Of a stretch of DNA of 42,519 bases, positions 34,893-42,450 are shown piece after piece (position 1 is the first letter of the stretch; each line of letters begins with the position of its first letter). The position numbers and the translations under genes were made by a program. The notes beneath the pieces are model-generated. The model ran no database searches. It was not told the origin of the DNA and was given only the letters and a program-made list of their open reading frames with translations. The DNA lies in assembly GCA_944373095.1 (NCBI GenBank), contig CALWAK010000006.1:1-42519 (forward strand). The letters run 5' to 3'. This DNA comes from an uncultured Bacilli bacterium (lineage in GTDB: Bacteria > Bacillota_I > Bacilli_A > RF39 > UBA660).

Positions 34893-36029
34893 ATGATATA
34901 TTTAGATTATAGTGCAACTACACCAGTTAGTTACGATGTTTTAGAATCTTTTAATAAAGCTAGTAGAGATTATATAGGAAATGCTAATTCTATTCATAGT
35001 TTAGGTGTAAAATCAAAGGCTTTACTTAATTCAGCAACAAAACAAATTGCTGAATTATTAGATGTTAATTGTAGTGAGTTAATTTATACTAGTGGGGCTA
35101 CAGAGTCAAATAATTTAGCATTAATAGGTTATGCTCTTAAACATAAAAATAGGGGACGTCATATAATTACTACTAAGTTAGAACATCCTTCTATTTATAG
35201 TATTGCCTCTTATTTAGAAACTTTAGGTTTTGAAATTAGTTATGTTGATAATGATTCTGATGGCTTAATTGATTTAGAAGATTTAAAATCTTTAATAAGA
35301 AATGATACTATATTAATTAGTATTTGTGGGGTAAATAGTGAAACAGGTGTTAGACAACCTTTAAAGACTATTAGACAAGTTATTAAAAAAGAAAATCCTA
35401 ATACTATATTTCATAGTGATTTAACCCAAGCATTAGGTAAAATAAGTATAAATTTACATGATGTTGATATGGCATCTTTTTCAGGTCATAAAATTTTTGG
35501 ACCTAAAGGAATTGGATTACTTTATAAAAATGATAAAATAGAGTTAGAACCAGTTATTCATGGAAGTAGTAAATCTAGTCCACTAAGACCAGGAACACCA
35601 CCATTACCACTGATTGTAGCACTATCAAAGGCTATTCGTTTAGCATTAACAGATTTAACTAAAAAGGAAGAATACATTAGAAAATTAAATGAAAAGATTG
35701 TTAATGATTTATCTCATTTTCCAGAAATAAGATTTAATAAATCAAAGTATTCTATACCTCATATTTTAAATATTAGTTTAATGCAAATAAGACCTGAAAG
35801 TTTTATTCATGCAATGGAAGAACATGAAGTATATATTAGTACTAATACTGCTTGTAGTTCTAATGATTTGTCTACATCTGTTATGGCGTTATATAATGAT
35901 AAGGTAAGAGCCTTAACAACTATAAGAATAAGTTTATCTAGTATTACTACTATTGAAGAAGTAAATAGATTTTTAACTTTCTTTCATGGTGAATATCAAA
36001 GATTTATTAAATTAGGAAGGAGGAATTAA
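34893..36029 (+). CDS. Cysteine desulfurase (NifS/IscS-like)
   Basis: 378 residues from the ATG at 34893 (MIYLDYSATTP is the family N-terminus; GGTGAT lies upstream). A pyridoxal-phosphate enzyme that moves sulfur from cysteine to an enzyme cysteine. Seen: TSGATESNNLAL, the PLP lysine in SFSGHKIFGPKGIG, the catalytic Cys in ISTNTACSS, and TTIRISLS. In other Bacilli this gene next to ezrA supplies ThiI for tRNA 4-thiouridine; thiI is not here. Confidence 0.93.
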   Translation: MIYLDYSATTPVSYDVLESFNKASRDYIGNANSIHSLGVKSKALLNSATKQIAELLDVNCSELIYTSGATESNNLALIGYALKHKNRGRHIITTKLEHPSIYSIASYLETLGFEISYVDNDSDGLIDLEDLKSLIRNDTILISICGVNSETGVRQPLKTIRQVIKKENPNTIFHSDLTQALGKISINLHDVDMASFSGHKIFGPKGIGLLYKNDKIELEPVIHGSSKSSPLRPGTPPLPLIVALSKAIRLALTDLTKKEEYIRKLNEKIVNDLSHFPEIRFNKSKYSIPHILNISLMQIRPESFIHAMEEHEVYISTNTACSSNDLSTSVMALYNDKVRALTTIRISLSSITTIEEVNRFLTFFHGEYQRFIKLGRRN

Positions 36030-36030
36030 T

Positions 36031-36369
36031 ATGAAAAAATTATTTATTATAATTATTAGTATGCTTTTATTATGTAGTTGTAGTTCTAAAGGAACATATC
36101 AAACTATTAAATGCTCAGATATAACTGATGATATGATTATTATTGATGTTAGAGAAGCTAATGAATATAAATTTGGTCATTTAGATAACGCAATTAATAT
36201 TAGTGTTAATAATTTAACTGAAGAATCCTTAAAAGATATTAGTAAGGATAGTAAAATAGTAGTGTATTGTCAAAGTGGTTCAAGGAGTAAAGATGCTAGT
36301 GAAAAACTATTAGAATTAGGCTATAAAAATGTTTATGATCTAGGGGCAATGAGTAATTGTCAAAATTGA
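36031..36369 (+). CDS. Rhodanese-like lipoprotein
   Basis: 112 residues. A signal peptide (MKKLFIIIISMLLLCSC) with a lipobox at LLCSC predicts attachment to the outer face of the membrane. The mature part is a single rhodanese domain: IIDVREANEYKFGHLDNAINI, then the active loop YCQSGSRS with its cysteine, and LGYKNVYDLGAM. It would bind or transfer sulfane sulfur outside the cell. It starts one base after the desulfurase with AGGAGG as ribosome site, so it is co-expressed, although its product is on the other side of the membrane. Confidence 0.9.
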   Translation: MKKLFIIIISMLLLCSCSSKGTYQTIKCSDITDDMIIIDVREANEYKFGHLDNAINISVNNLTEESLKDISKDSKIVVYCQSGSRSKDASEKLLELGYKNVYDLGAMSNCQN

Positions 36370-36395
36370 TTATAATAATACAAATAAATGAATAT

Positions 36396-36418
36396 GAGCA
36401 GGTAATACCTGTTCTTTT
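36396..36418 (+). terminator. Rho-independent terminator after the rhodanese gene
   Basis: GAGCAGGT (36396-36403) pairs with ACCTGTTC (36407-36414, one G-T pair), then T4. Confidence 0.75.
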
Positions 36419-36437
36419 AGTTTAAAGTATAAATATA

Positions 36438-36446
36438 TGCTAAAAT
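36438..36446 (+). promoter_or_regulatory. Extended -10 promoter of the 36462 gene
   Basis: TGCTAAAAT inside ATATGCTAAAATA. The same string precedes the next gene (37279-37287). No clear -35. Confidence 0.4.
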
Positions 36447-36461
36447 AATGTTGTGATTGTT

Positions 36462-37247
36462 ATGCAAAAAAGAAAATTTAATGAATTTATGAAAAGATAT
36501 GATAAATTTAAGAATAATAATTTACCAACTCCATTTTGGGATGATGAAAGGCAAACATTAGAGTATGTAAATATTGGTAATAGAAAAAACATATATAACT
36601 TTGATAATTTAGATAATAAAATGAAAATATATAATAATTTAACTAGTGCTTTAGAAGATGTAGCAGATATAAGTTTTTATTATCCTTTTTATGCTAAACA
36701 TCAAGAACTTACTAAAAATGAAAGTAAATTTGTTGTTGGATATACTCATACTCATTCATTTGAAAATGTAGTTGAATTTCTTTATCAAAGTCCAGAGTCG
36801 TTTTATATATCTAGTGAAGATAAAGAATTTTATAGTAAACAAGAGCTTAGATATTTAAAAAAATTACAAAAATATTTATTATTTATTGGGTTAAAAGATA
36901 TAGAAAGTAATAAAGTACCTGTATCAAGATATAGGAATAAATTACATGAAAAATATAAAAATGCTTATATAATTTCTTTAAATGATGAAATATTAAATAA
37001 TATTTTAAATGCTAAAATGAATTTTATTGCTAATAAATGGTATAGTGATTATAAAGAAAATAAATATAAAAAGAAAGAATATCAATGTTTAATTACTGAC
37101 AAAGATTATAATTTTAAATTATTTATAGAATTTAACTATGATGAACTAAAATTATATAAAGATATTAAAGATTTAAATCATATTGATAATATTAATGATT
37201 TTGATAAAGTAATAGTTAGATATTTTAATATAATCGAAAGATTTTAA
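36462..37247 (+). CDS. Hypothetical protein, 261 aa
   Basis: Start set at the ATG at 36462 (MQKRKFNEFMKRY); the GTG at 36453 is the only in-frame alternative, and GTGAT serves as a weak ribosome site. Soluble, rich in Tyr, Lys and Asn. VVGYTHTHSFENVVEFLYQSPESFY, with two histidines, is the only distinctive stretch, and a weak resemblance to JAB/MPN-type metalloproteins (HTH-x7-14-D/E) can be imagined but not defended. Function unknown. Confidence 0.6.
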   Translation: MQKRKFNEFMKRYDKFKNNNLPTPFWDDERQTLEYVNIGNRKNIYNFDNLDNKMKIYNNLTSALEDVADISFYYPFYAKHQELTKNESKFVVGYTHTHSFENVVEFLYQSPESFYISSEDKEFYSKQELRYLKKLQKYLLFIGLKDIESNKVPVSRYRNKLHEKYKNAYIISLNDEILNNILNAKMNFIANKWYSDYKENKYKKKEYQCLITDKDYNFKLFIEFNYDELKLYKDIKDLNHIDNINDFDKVIVRYFNIIERF

Positions 37248-37259
37248 TAAATATTTTTA

Positions 37260-37287
37260 TTTACTTCTTATATTTATATGCTAAAAT
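37260..37287 (+). promoter_or_regulatory. Promoter of the 37312 gene
   Basis: TTTACT (37260-37265), 16 bases, TAAAAT (37282-37287) preceded by TGC. Confidence 0.45.
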
Positions 37288-37311
37288 ATAATGCACAAAA
37301 GGTGATATTTT

Positions 37312-38454
37312 ATGAAAAAAAATCAAATAGATATTAAAAATTTAATGGCAGGAGCATTATTTTGCTTCGATAGGTTTACAAGTTTAGACATATCATTGTT
37401 AATGCAAAAGTTTTTGAAATTGAATCCTGATTTTAGTATCAAAAGTTGTACTTTTGATGAATTAAAAAAATATATAAAAAGGGATAAAGATGTTTTTTAT
37501 ATTGATTCTAAATCTAAAAATAAAGTTTCCATAAATAATACTTTAAAAATGTTACTAAATGAGGATGTAAATAAATTTTTTGCTAGTTTTGATGTAGTAG
37601 AATTTATTCTTAGGAAAGTTACATTTTATACTGAAGTGAAAGAAGAACAAATAAATCAAATTTTTAGTGATGTTGAACAAGCAATAATTGAAAAATTAGT
37701 AAGTAAAGAACTTTTAATTTGGGAATGTATTGATAATCATAAAATATTAAAACTATCTAAATTAGGAAAGTTAAAATTATTTAAAATAGATAATGCTTGT
37801 GAAGTTGAAGAGTTTATTAAATCATTGGAAACTATGAGATATGATGTAACAATAATAGATGAATTTTTATTAACTCAAGATTTGGATAAAGAAGTAAACA
37901 ACATTTTAAACATTTCACAATTAGAAAAGTTTTCTAATACTTATGATAGAGCGATAACTAGTGAAAATATATCTTCATTATCTTTTTATGATTTAAAAAA
38001 AGCAGATGACAAATTATCAGCAGAGGCTGGAAATTTGTTAAAAGAACTATTTAATTCTGATTCTAATAAAGTGGTTTATATTACTCATCCAAATTATATA
38101 TTTAAAGGAAATGATTTGATTAATAGCAAAGTAAGAAGATTATATAATGTTGATTGGGATGATATTGATTTAAATAAAATGTTTTATTCCGAAAAATTTA
38201 AGAAATTAAAAAATAGAGATATAAGTAAAATATTAACTGAAATTAACTTATCTTTTAAACCAGAACCAGTTGATGGGATAAATGTGATTTTTTCTATTAT
38301 AGAATATGCCTATTTTGCAATAGTTGAAGTGGATAGTGAAAATAATGCTGTTGTAAAATGTATTATTCGTAAAGATTCTAATGGAAATATTTCGTTAGCT
38401 TTTAATCCACGATATAAAGAAAAATCTATTAGTCGAACATTAGCAAAAAAATAA
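37312..38454 (+). CDS. Hypothetical protein, 380 aa
   Basis: ATG with AAAGGTGAT upstream. No membrane segment or signal. Predicted as a mixed alpha/beta soluble protein with a possible winged-helix region around residues 100-165 (EQAIIEKLVSKELLIWECIDNHKILKLSKLGKLKLF). The C-terminal 100 residues look like a separate domain (INVIFSIIEYAYFAIVEVDSENNAVV). I do not recognise a family. It is a single-gene unit with its own promoter, 131 bases before sepF. Confidence 0.6.
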   Translation: MKKNQIDIKNLMAGALFCFDRFTSLDISLLMQKFLKLNPDFSIKSCTFDELKKYIKRDKDVFYIDSKSKNKVSINNTLKMLLNEDVNKFFASFDVVEFILRKVTFYTEVKEEQINQIFSDVEQAIIEKLVSKELLIWECIDNHKILKLSKLGKLKLFKIDNACEVEEFIKSLETMRYDVTIIDEFLLTQDLDKEVNNILNISQLEKFSNTYDRAITSENISSLSFYDLKKADDKLSAEAGNLLKELFNSDSNKVVYITHPNYIFKGNDLINSKVRRLYNVDWDDIDLNKMFYSEKFKKLKNRDISKILTEINLSFKPEPVDGINVIFSIIEYAYFAIVEVDSENNAVVKCIIRKDSNGNISLAFNPRYKEKSISRTLAKK

Positions 38455-38526
38455 ATTAAAATTACTAAAAAGACTTTCCAAAAATTCTAAAAGTATGTTA
38501 TTATATATGGGCACAGCAAAAAGTAA

Positions 38527-38555
38527 TTGCCAAATACTAATATTTTAGGTATAAT
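38527..38555 (+). promoter_or_regulatory. Promoter of sepF-divIVA
   Basis: TTGCCA (38527-38532), 17 bases, TATAAT (38550-38555), 31 bases before the sepF ATG. Confidence 0.7.
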
Positions 38556-38585
38556 TAATTAAGTTAGAAAGTAAGGAGAATTTAT

Positions 38586-38990
38586 ATGGCTTTAAATTTA
38601 AAAAAAATGATGGGCTTAGAAGATGATGAAACAAAATTAGGAACTGAAGATGAATATTATACTGCTACAATAAATGAAGCAACTGGTGGAGATAGTACAG
38701 GGGCTAAAATGATTCTTTTAGAACCACGTGCTTATTCTGAATCACAACAAATTGCAGATCATCTAAAGAAACGTAATAGTGTAGTGGTTAATTTAAAAAG
38801 AGTTACTTCTGATCAAGCAAAAAGAATTATTGATTTTTTAAGTGGATGTGTATACGCTATTGGTGGTACTATGCAAAAAGTTGGCGTTGGAATATACTTA
38901 TGTGCACCTAAAAATGTTAATGTACAAGGCAAAATTACTGAGGATACTTCAGTGGCATCTGAAGAAATTGAAGAAGAAATAAAATGGTAA
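38586..38990 (+). CDS. sepF: Cell division protein SepF
   Basis: 134 residues, slightly short for the family. An N-terminal amphipathic segment ([13 protein letters not shown]) would bind the membrane, followed by a linker and the SepF core: [52 protein letters not shown], and IYLCAPKNV. SepF tethers and aligns FtsZ filaments. AAGGAG precedes the ATG. divIVA follows after 26 bases, the standard order in Bacilli division clusters, without ylmE/ylmG here. Confidence 0.95.
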   Translation: MALNLKKMMGLEDDETKLGTEDEYYTATINEATGGDSTGAKMILLEPRAYSESQQIADHLKKRNSVVVNLKRVTSDQAKRIIDFLSGCVYAIGGTMQKVGVGIYLCAPKNVNVQGKITEDTSVASEEIEEEIKW

Positions 38991-39016
38991 TTAATATTTA
39001 AACGAGGTGGAGGCTT

Positions 39017-39448
39017 ATGCCAGGCAAATTTAAAACAGCTATTAAAGGTTATAATATCGAAGAAGTTAATGCCTTTGTTAATAAAGTAACAGGTGAATAT
39101 GAGGCTTTATTAGAAAAATTAAAAGCAAGTGATGAAGAAAATAAAAAGTTAAAAATGGATTTAGAAAAATATGAAAATATTGAAGGTTCATTTAAAAAAG
39201 CCTTATTAATAGCAGATGAAACTAATAGAAATTTACGAAAACTTACAACTGATGAATCTTCACAAATATTAGAAGATGCTAAGAAAAATGCTTCTAGAAT
39301 AGTAAATGATGCATTAATTAAAGCTGATAAAATTGAAGCAGAAGCTGAAAATTTAAAAAGAAATGTTGAAATGTATAAAAGAAGAATTAAGCAAATGTTA
39401 ACTGAACAATTACAAATAGTTGATAAATTAGATGATATAGAGTACTAG
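39017..39448 (+). CDS. divIVA: DivIVA domain protein
   Basis: 143 residues. The N-terminal membrane-curvature-binding domain is clear (KFKTAIKGYNIEEVNAFVNKVTGEYEALLEKL), followed by two coiled-coil stretches. DivIVA marks negatively curved membrane at poles and septa and recruits Min, division or sporulation proteins. It is shorter than Bacillus subtilis DivIVA. GAGGTGGAGG is a strong ribosome site. A hairpin with a T run follows before sigK. Confidence 0.88.
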   Translation: MPGKFKTAIKGYNIEEVNAFVNKVTGEYEALLEKLKASDEENKKLKMDLEKYENIEGSFKKALLIADETNRNLRKLTTDESSQILEDAKKNASRIVNDALIKADKIEAEAENLKRNVEMYKRRIKQMLTEQLQIVDKLDDIEY

Positions 39449-39464
39449 AAATAGTATTTTTTTT
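39441..39464 (+). terminator. Terminator between divIVA and sigK
   Basis: TACTA (39443-39447) pairs with TAGTA (39452-39456) around GAAA, then a run of about 8 T. The stem is short, so partial read-through into sigK is possible. Confidence 0.55.
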
Positions 39465-39486
39465 ATATTATTTATTAGGTGATGTA

Positions 39487-40185
39487 ATGTTAAATTTACT
39501 TATTTCTATTATAAAAGGGATGAATTTTTTTACTGGAAGTTATTCTAATACTGTATTTTTGGATCCTTTAAGTAGAGAAGAAGAAGAAAAATATTTAAAA
39601 TTATTAGAGCAAAAAGATGTTAATGCAAGAAATAAATTAATTGAACATAATTTAAGATTAGTAGCGCATATTGTAAAGAAGTTTGATAATAATTTAACTG
39701 AGTCTGATGATTTAATAAGTATCGGTACAATTGGTTTAATAAAAGGTATAGATTCTTATAAAAATGATAAAAATATTAGACTTACTACCTATGTAGCTAG
39801 ATGTATAGAAAATGAAATATTAATGTATTTTAGAAGTAATAAAAAATATCAAAATACTGTATCTTTAAATGATTCAATTGGTTATGATAAAGATGGTAAT
39901 AAAATTATGTTAATAGATGTATTAAAAGATAATAAAGATTCCTTAGATGATGAATTATATTTAAAAGAAAATATAAATTTAATAAATAAGTATTTAGTTA
40001 AATTAAATGATAGAGAACGAGAAATTATTATTAAAAGATATGGTTTAAACAATAAAAAAGCTATGACTCAAAAAGAGATAGCTAAGAATATGAATATATC
40101 ACGTAGTTATGTATCTAGAATAGAAAAACGCGCTATTAGTAAAATATTAAAAGAGTTTATTAAAAATCAAAAGATAACTGATTAA
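39487..40185 (+). CDS. sigK: RNA polymerase sporulation sigma factor sigma-K (pro-sigma-K)
   Basis: 232 residues. Region 2 is almost as in Bacillus sigma-K: ARNKLIEHNLRLVAHIVKKF, DDLISIGTIGLIKGIDSY and TTYVARCIENEILMYFR. Region 4 has LNDREREIIIKRYGL and the helix-turn-helix TQKEIAKNMNISRSYVSRIEKRA. The hydrophobic N-terminus (MLNLLISIIKGMNFFTGSYS) aligns with the pro-sequence removed by SpoIVFB, and Ser18-Tyr19 falls at the Bacillus cleavage position (Ser-Tyr). The gene is not split by a skin element. It acts late in the mother cell to drive coat genes. GGTGAT precedes the ATG. Confidence 0.94.
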   Translation: MLNLLISIIKGMNFFTGSYSNTVFLDPLSREEEEKYLKLLEQKDVNARNKLIEHNLRLVAHIVKKFDNNLTESDDLISIGTIGLIKGIDSYKNDKNIRLTTYVARCIENEILMYFRSNKKYQNTVSLNDSIGYDKDGNKIMLIDVLKDNKDSLDDELYLKENINLINKYLVKLNDREREIIIKRYGLNNKKAMTQKEIAKNMNISRSYVSRIEKRAISKILKEFIKNQKITD

Positions 40186-40637
40186 TCACATTTAGCACCA
40201 TTACTAGTTAAACTTTTAACTACTGTATCAATATTAGTATCTTTATCAGATAAATCTAGACCTAATGTTTTTAATAGTGGTATATTTTTATCATTTACAT
40301 CTATATCTAATATAAAAGCCATTTTATCATTAATATCTAAACTAAAATTTAAACCTTCAGTGTTTTCGGTATCAAGACCTAGATTTTCCATTATAGATTT
40401 ACGTATTTGTTCTTTTTGCTCATTGGTTAAATTTTTAAGTTCAGATGTATTTATTAATTCACTAGCAAATGAAATAGTAAGTTTTATTTTACTAATATTA
40501 TCTTTATCAGTAGTAAATTCAATATCTTGCGTCATATAGTTTTCTTGTTCTAAATGACATGTACGTATTTTTTTAGATCCACAACCACTGGCTGTAAATA
40601 AAATAATAAAAAGTAATAATAATATTTTTTTCTTCAT
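40182..40637 (-). CDS. Lipoprotein, 151 aa (YehR/DUF1307-like)
   Basis: A signal peptide with lipobox (MKKKILLLLFIILFTASGC) directs it to the outer membrane face. The mature part, starting CGSKKIRTCHLEQENYMTQDIEF, resembles small DUF1307/YehR-type lipoproteins, judged by general pattern only. GAGGT lies upstream of the ATG. It is convergent with sigK and the stop codons overlap by four bases, leaving no room for a separate terminator. Confidence 0.7.
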   Translation of the reverse strand: MKKKILLLLFIILFTASGCGSKKIRTCHLEQENYMTQDIEFTTDKDNISKIKLTISFASELINTSELKNLTNEQKEQIRKSIMENLGLDTENTEGLNFSLDINDKMAFILDIDVNDKNIPLLKTLGLDLSDKDTNIDTVVKSLTSNGAKCD

Positions 40638-40687
40638 AAATTACCTCAATATATAAGTATTATATCATATCATTACAAATATCATAC

Positions 40688-40714
40688 ACAAAAAAATAAT
40701 TAATCCATAAAATA
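40688..40714 (+). promoter_or_regulatory. Sigma-K-like promoter of the YjcZ-like gene
   Basis: AC (40688-40689), 16 bases, CATAAAATA (40706-40714), fitting AC...CATAnnnTA and the same spacing as at 14067-14093. It lies 16 bases upstream of AGGAGG. Confidence 0.5.
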
Positions 40715-40744
40715 TATTGAATATATAAAAAGGAGGAATGATTT

Positions 40745-40834
40745 ATGAATAATGGTGCTTGCGGATGCATGGGACCTGCTATCATCTTAGTGTTATTTAT
40801 TTTACTTATAATCATTGTTGGAGCATTTATTTAA
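40745..40834 (+). CDS. YjcZ-like tiny sporulation membrane protein, 29 aa
   Basis: A short frame (MNNGACGCMG, then PAIILVLFILLIIIVGAFI) after a perfect AAGGAGG ribosome site. The Cys/Gly-rich head and the AIILVLFILLIIIVGAFI helix match the YjcZ/tiny-TM family of Bacillus (GFALIVVLFILLIIVGAAF), made during sporulation and placed in the spore. A sigma-K-like promoter precedes it. Confidence 0.8.
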   Translation: MNNGACGCMGPAIILVLFILLIIIVGAFI

Positions 40835-40918
40835 ATGAAAAAAAATAATAATAATTTTTTAATAATTATTTTATATATTTTACTAGCGGTAATACTAAGT
40901 AGTTTTATATTTTATTAA
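40835..40918 (+). CDS. Tiny membrane peptide, 27 aa
   Basis: It starts on the base after the previous stop (TAAATG). The sequence is a basic/Asn head (MKKNNNNF) and one hydrophobic helix (LIIILYILLAVILSSFIFY). It lacks its own ribosome site, so it would rely on translational coupling. A terminator lies at its stop. Not a family I recognise; possibly a second spore membrane peptide. Confidence 0.5.
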   Translation: MKKNNNNFLIIILYILLAVILSSFIFY

Positions 40919-40937
40919 AGGGATAATCCCTTTTTTT
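40917..40937 (+). terminator. Rho-independent terminator after the tiny membrane genes
   Basis: AAAGGGA (40917-40923) pairs with TCCCTTT (40927-40933) around TAA, then T7. It closes a short two-gene operon. Confidence 0.85.
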
Positions 40938-40974
40938 ATATGAAAAAAATGATAAACATTTCCTAAATATAATT

Positions 40975-41688
40975 TTAATGAGGAAATTTTAAAGATCTTT
41001 CTAGTTTTAATTCTCTAGAATGATCATAAAGATTATTTTTTCTCATCTCTTCTAATTCTTCTTCTAATCTTTTTAAACTTTCTTCATTAAAGTTTGAATA
41101 AATTATTGTTTGATCTTGCTTTTTTAATTCGCTATCTTCTTGTTTAGATACTTTTTCACGTTCTTTATAGTAATCTAATTCTTCTAATCTTTCTTTTACT
41201 AATGATAATTGTTTTTCAAGATTTTCTAATTTACTTTTATTAATTTTACTTACTAAATTAGATATAATATTTTTACAACCATAATTTTTACTTAACCATT
41301 TTTGCAACTCAACTAAAATAATTTTATAACCAATTCCATATGTTAGAAGTAAATTTCTAATAAAAATAAATGTAGGTGATAGTGGCCCATTAACATCAAT
41401 AAAAATAAAACTTATAAAAATCATAATAAATAATGAAAAATAAGCAATAAAACTAAAAACTCCAATTTCATTATTTGGTAAGCAATTATAAAAGTATGCA
41501 AGTTTTTTTGCTAATTCATCACCTTTATTATTTAAATTTGCAATATTTTTTTCAAGTGTTTCTTTGGCATTTTCTAAATTTAAATATTCTGGTAGTTGTG
41601 AATAATATGTTACCTCTTTCTTCTTATTATCATCAGTTAGTATTAAAGCTTTATTAGAACTACTATCATAGATTAATTTATTGTTCAT
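40975..41688 (-). CDS. Membrane protein with flanking coiled coils, 237 aa
   Basis: The N-terminal cytosolic part has a heptad-like stretch (LENAKETLEKNIANLNNKGD). Two hydrophobic segments follow (FSFIAYFSLFIMIFISFIFI and FIFIRNLLLTYGIGYKIIL). A long charged coiled coil ends the protein (LENLEKQLSLVKERLEEL; ESLKRLEEELEEMRKN). Family not recognised. AAAGGAGT precedes the ATG. The gene stands alone between sporulation-type genes and a toxin remnant. Confidence 0.65.
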   Translation of the reverse strand: MNNKLIYDSSSNKALILTDDNKKKEVTYYSQLPEYLNLENAKETLEKNIANLNNKGDELAKKLAYFYNCLPNNEIGVFSFIAYFSLFIMIFISFIFIDVNGPLSPTFIFIRNLLLTYGIGYKIILVELQKWLSKNYGCKNIISNLVSKINKSKLENLEKQLSLVKERLEELDYYKEREKVSKQEDSELKKQDQTIIYSNFNEESLKRLEEELEEMRKNNLYDHSRELKLERSLKFPH

Positions 41689-41836
41689 ACGTAACTCCTT
41701 TCAATTTGAAATATAATACATAATTAATAAAAAAATATCAAGTAAATTATAAAAAAATATAAACTTTAAGTTTTGTGATTTATTTTTAGAAATCTTATAG
41801 ATATTAATACTAATAATTGATAGTAATTTTAATGAT

Positions 41837-42450
41837 TTATAATTTTCTTATTCCTAATTTAAGTAATTGATCAGTTAATAAACTTTTTGCATAATATACT
41901 GCTTCTTCATAATCCACGTTCTTATCTAAAAATTCAAAACTTTCTTTATTTTTATTCCATAATTCAATTGTTTCATTTATTAAATCCTTATTTAAGTGTG
42001 TTAAATCAATATTATCAATATTTATCCTCTTTCTATCTTCTAACATTTTTTTAAAATAATTAGAGAACTTTTTATAGTCATATTGGCCATTATGTAATTT
42101 ATATATATCATAAAAATCTTTTAATCTATGGAAGTTTTTAAGATTTTGACATTCTGCAATAATACATAATTTTTGGGCCATATATTCTTCAAAAGAAGGA
42201 GTGTTTACATAAAATACTTTATCACCTGTAAATATTGGGGTAATCGGTTTATACTGAACTTCGTATAGTATTTTAGGATTAGGATCAAAATCTATACCAA
42301 TTGTATGTTTAATACTATCAAAACATACATATATTGAGAAACTACATATACCATTTGGTGTTATTTTAGGTTGTCTATTTATTTGATAAGTAATTTTAGA
42401 GTCCCTATGATTAAAAAAATCGAATAATAAATTCAATGCAGAATATGATG
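41837..42450 (-). pseudogene. AbiEii/AbiGii-type nucleotidyltransferase toxin, 5' end removed by IS insertion
   Basis: The remaining about 200 residues match the C-terminal half of the AbiEii (DUF1814) family: IGIDFDPNPK, then SFEEYMAQKLCIIAE and FHRLKDFYDIYKLHNG, where the family has slEe.lAeKL and RxKDxxDIy. The N-terminal nucleotidyltransferase core (GGTxL...R.S.DxDF) is missing, and the frame runs directly into the IS end at 42451. A TTG at 42434-42436 is the only start. The partner antitoxin AbiEi is not in the window. The toxin is very probably inactive. Confidence 0.7.

Noticed and set aside
38460-38526. Small RNA or riboswitch before sepF
   Set aside because: No stable hairpin or known motif is seen; the region reads as spacer leading to an ordinary promoter.
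41475-41657. Plus-strand frame opposite the coiled-coil membrane protein
   Set aside because: Antisense shadow with no ribosome site.
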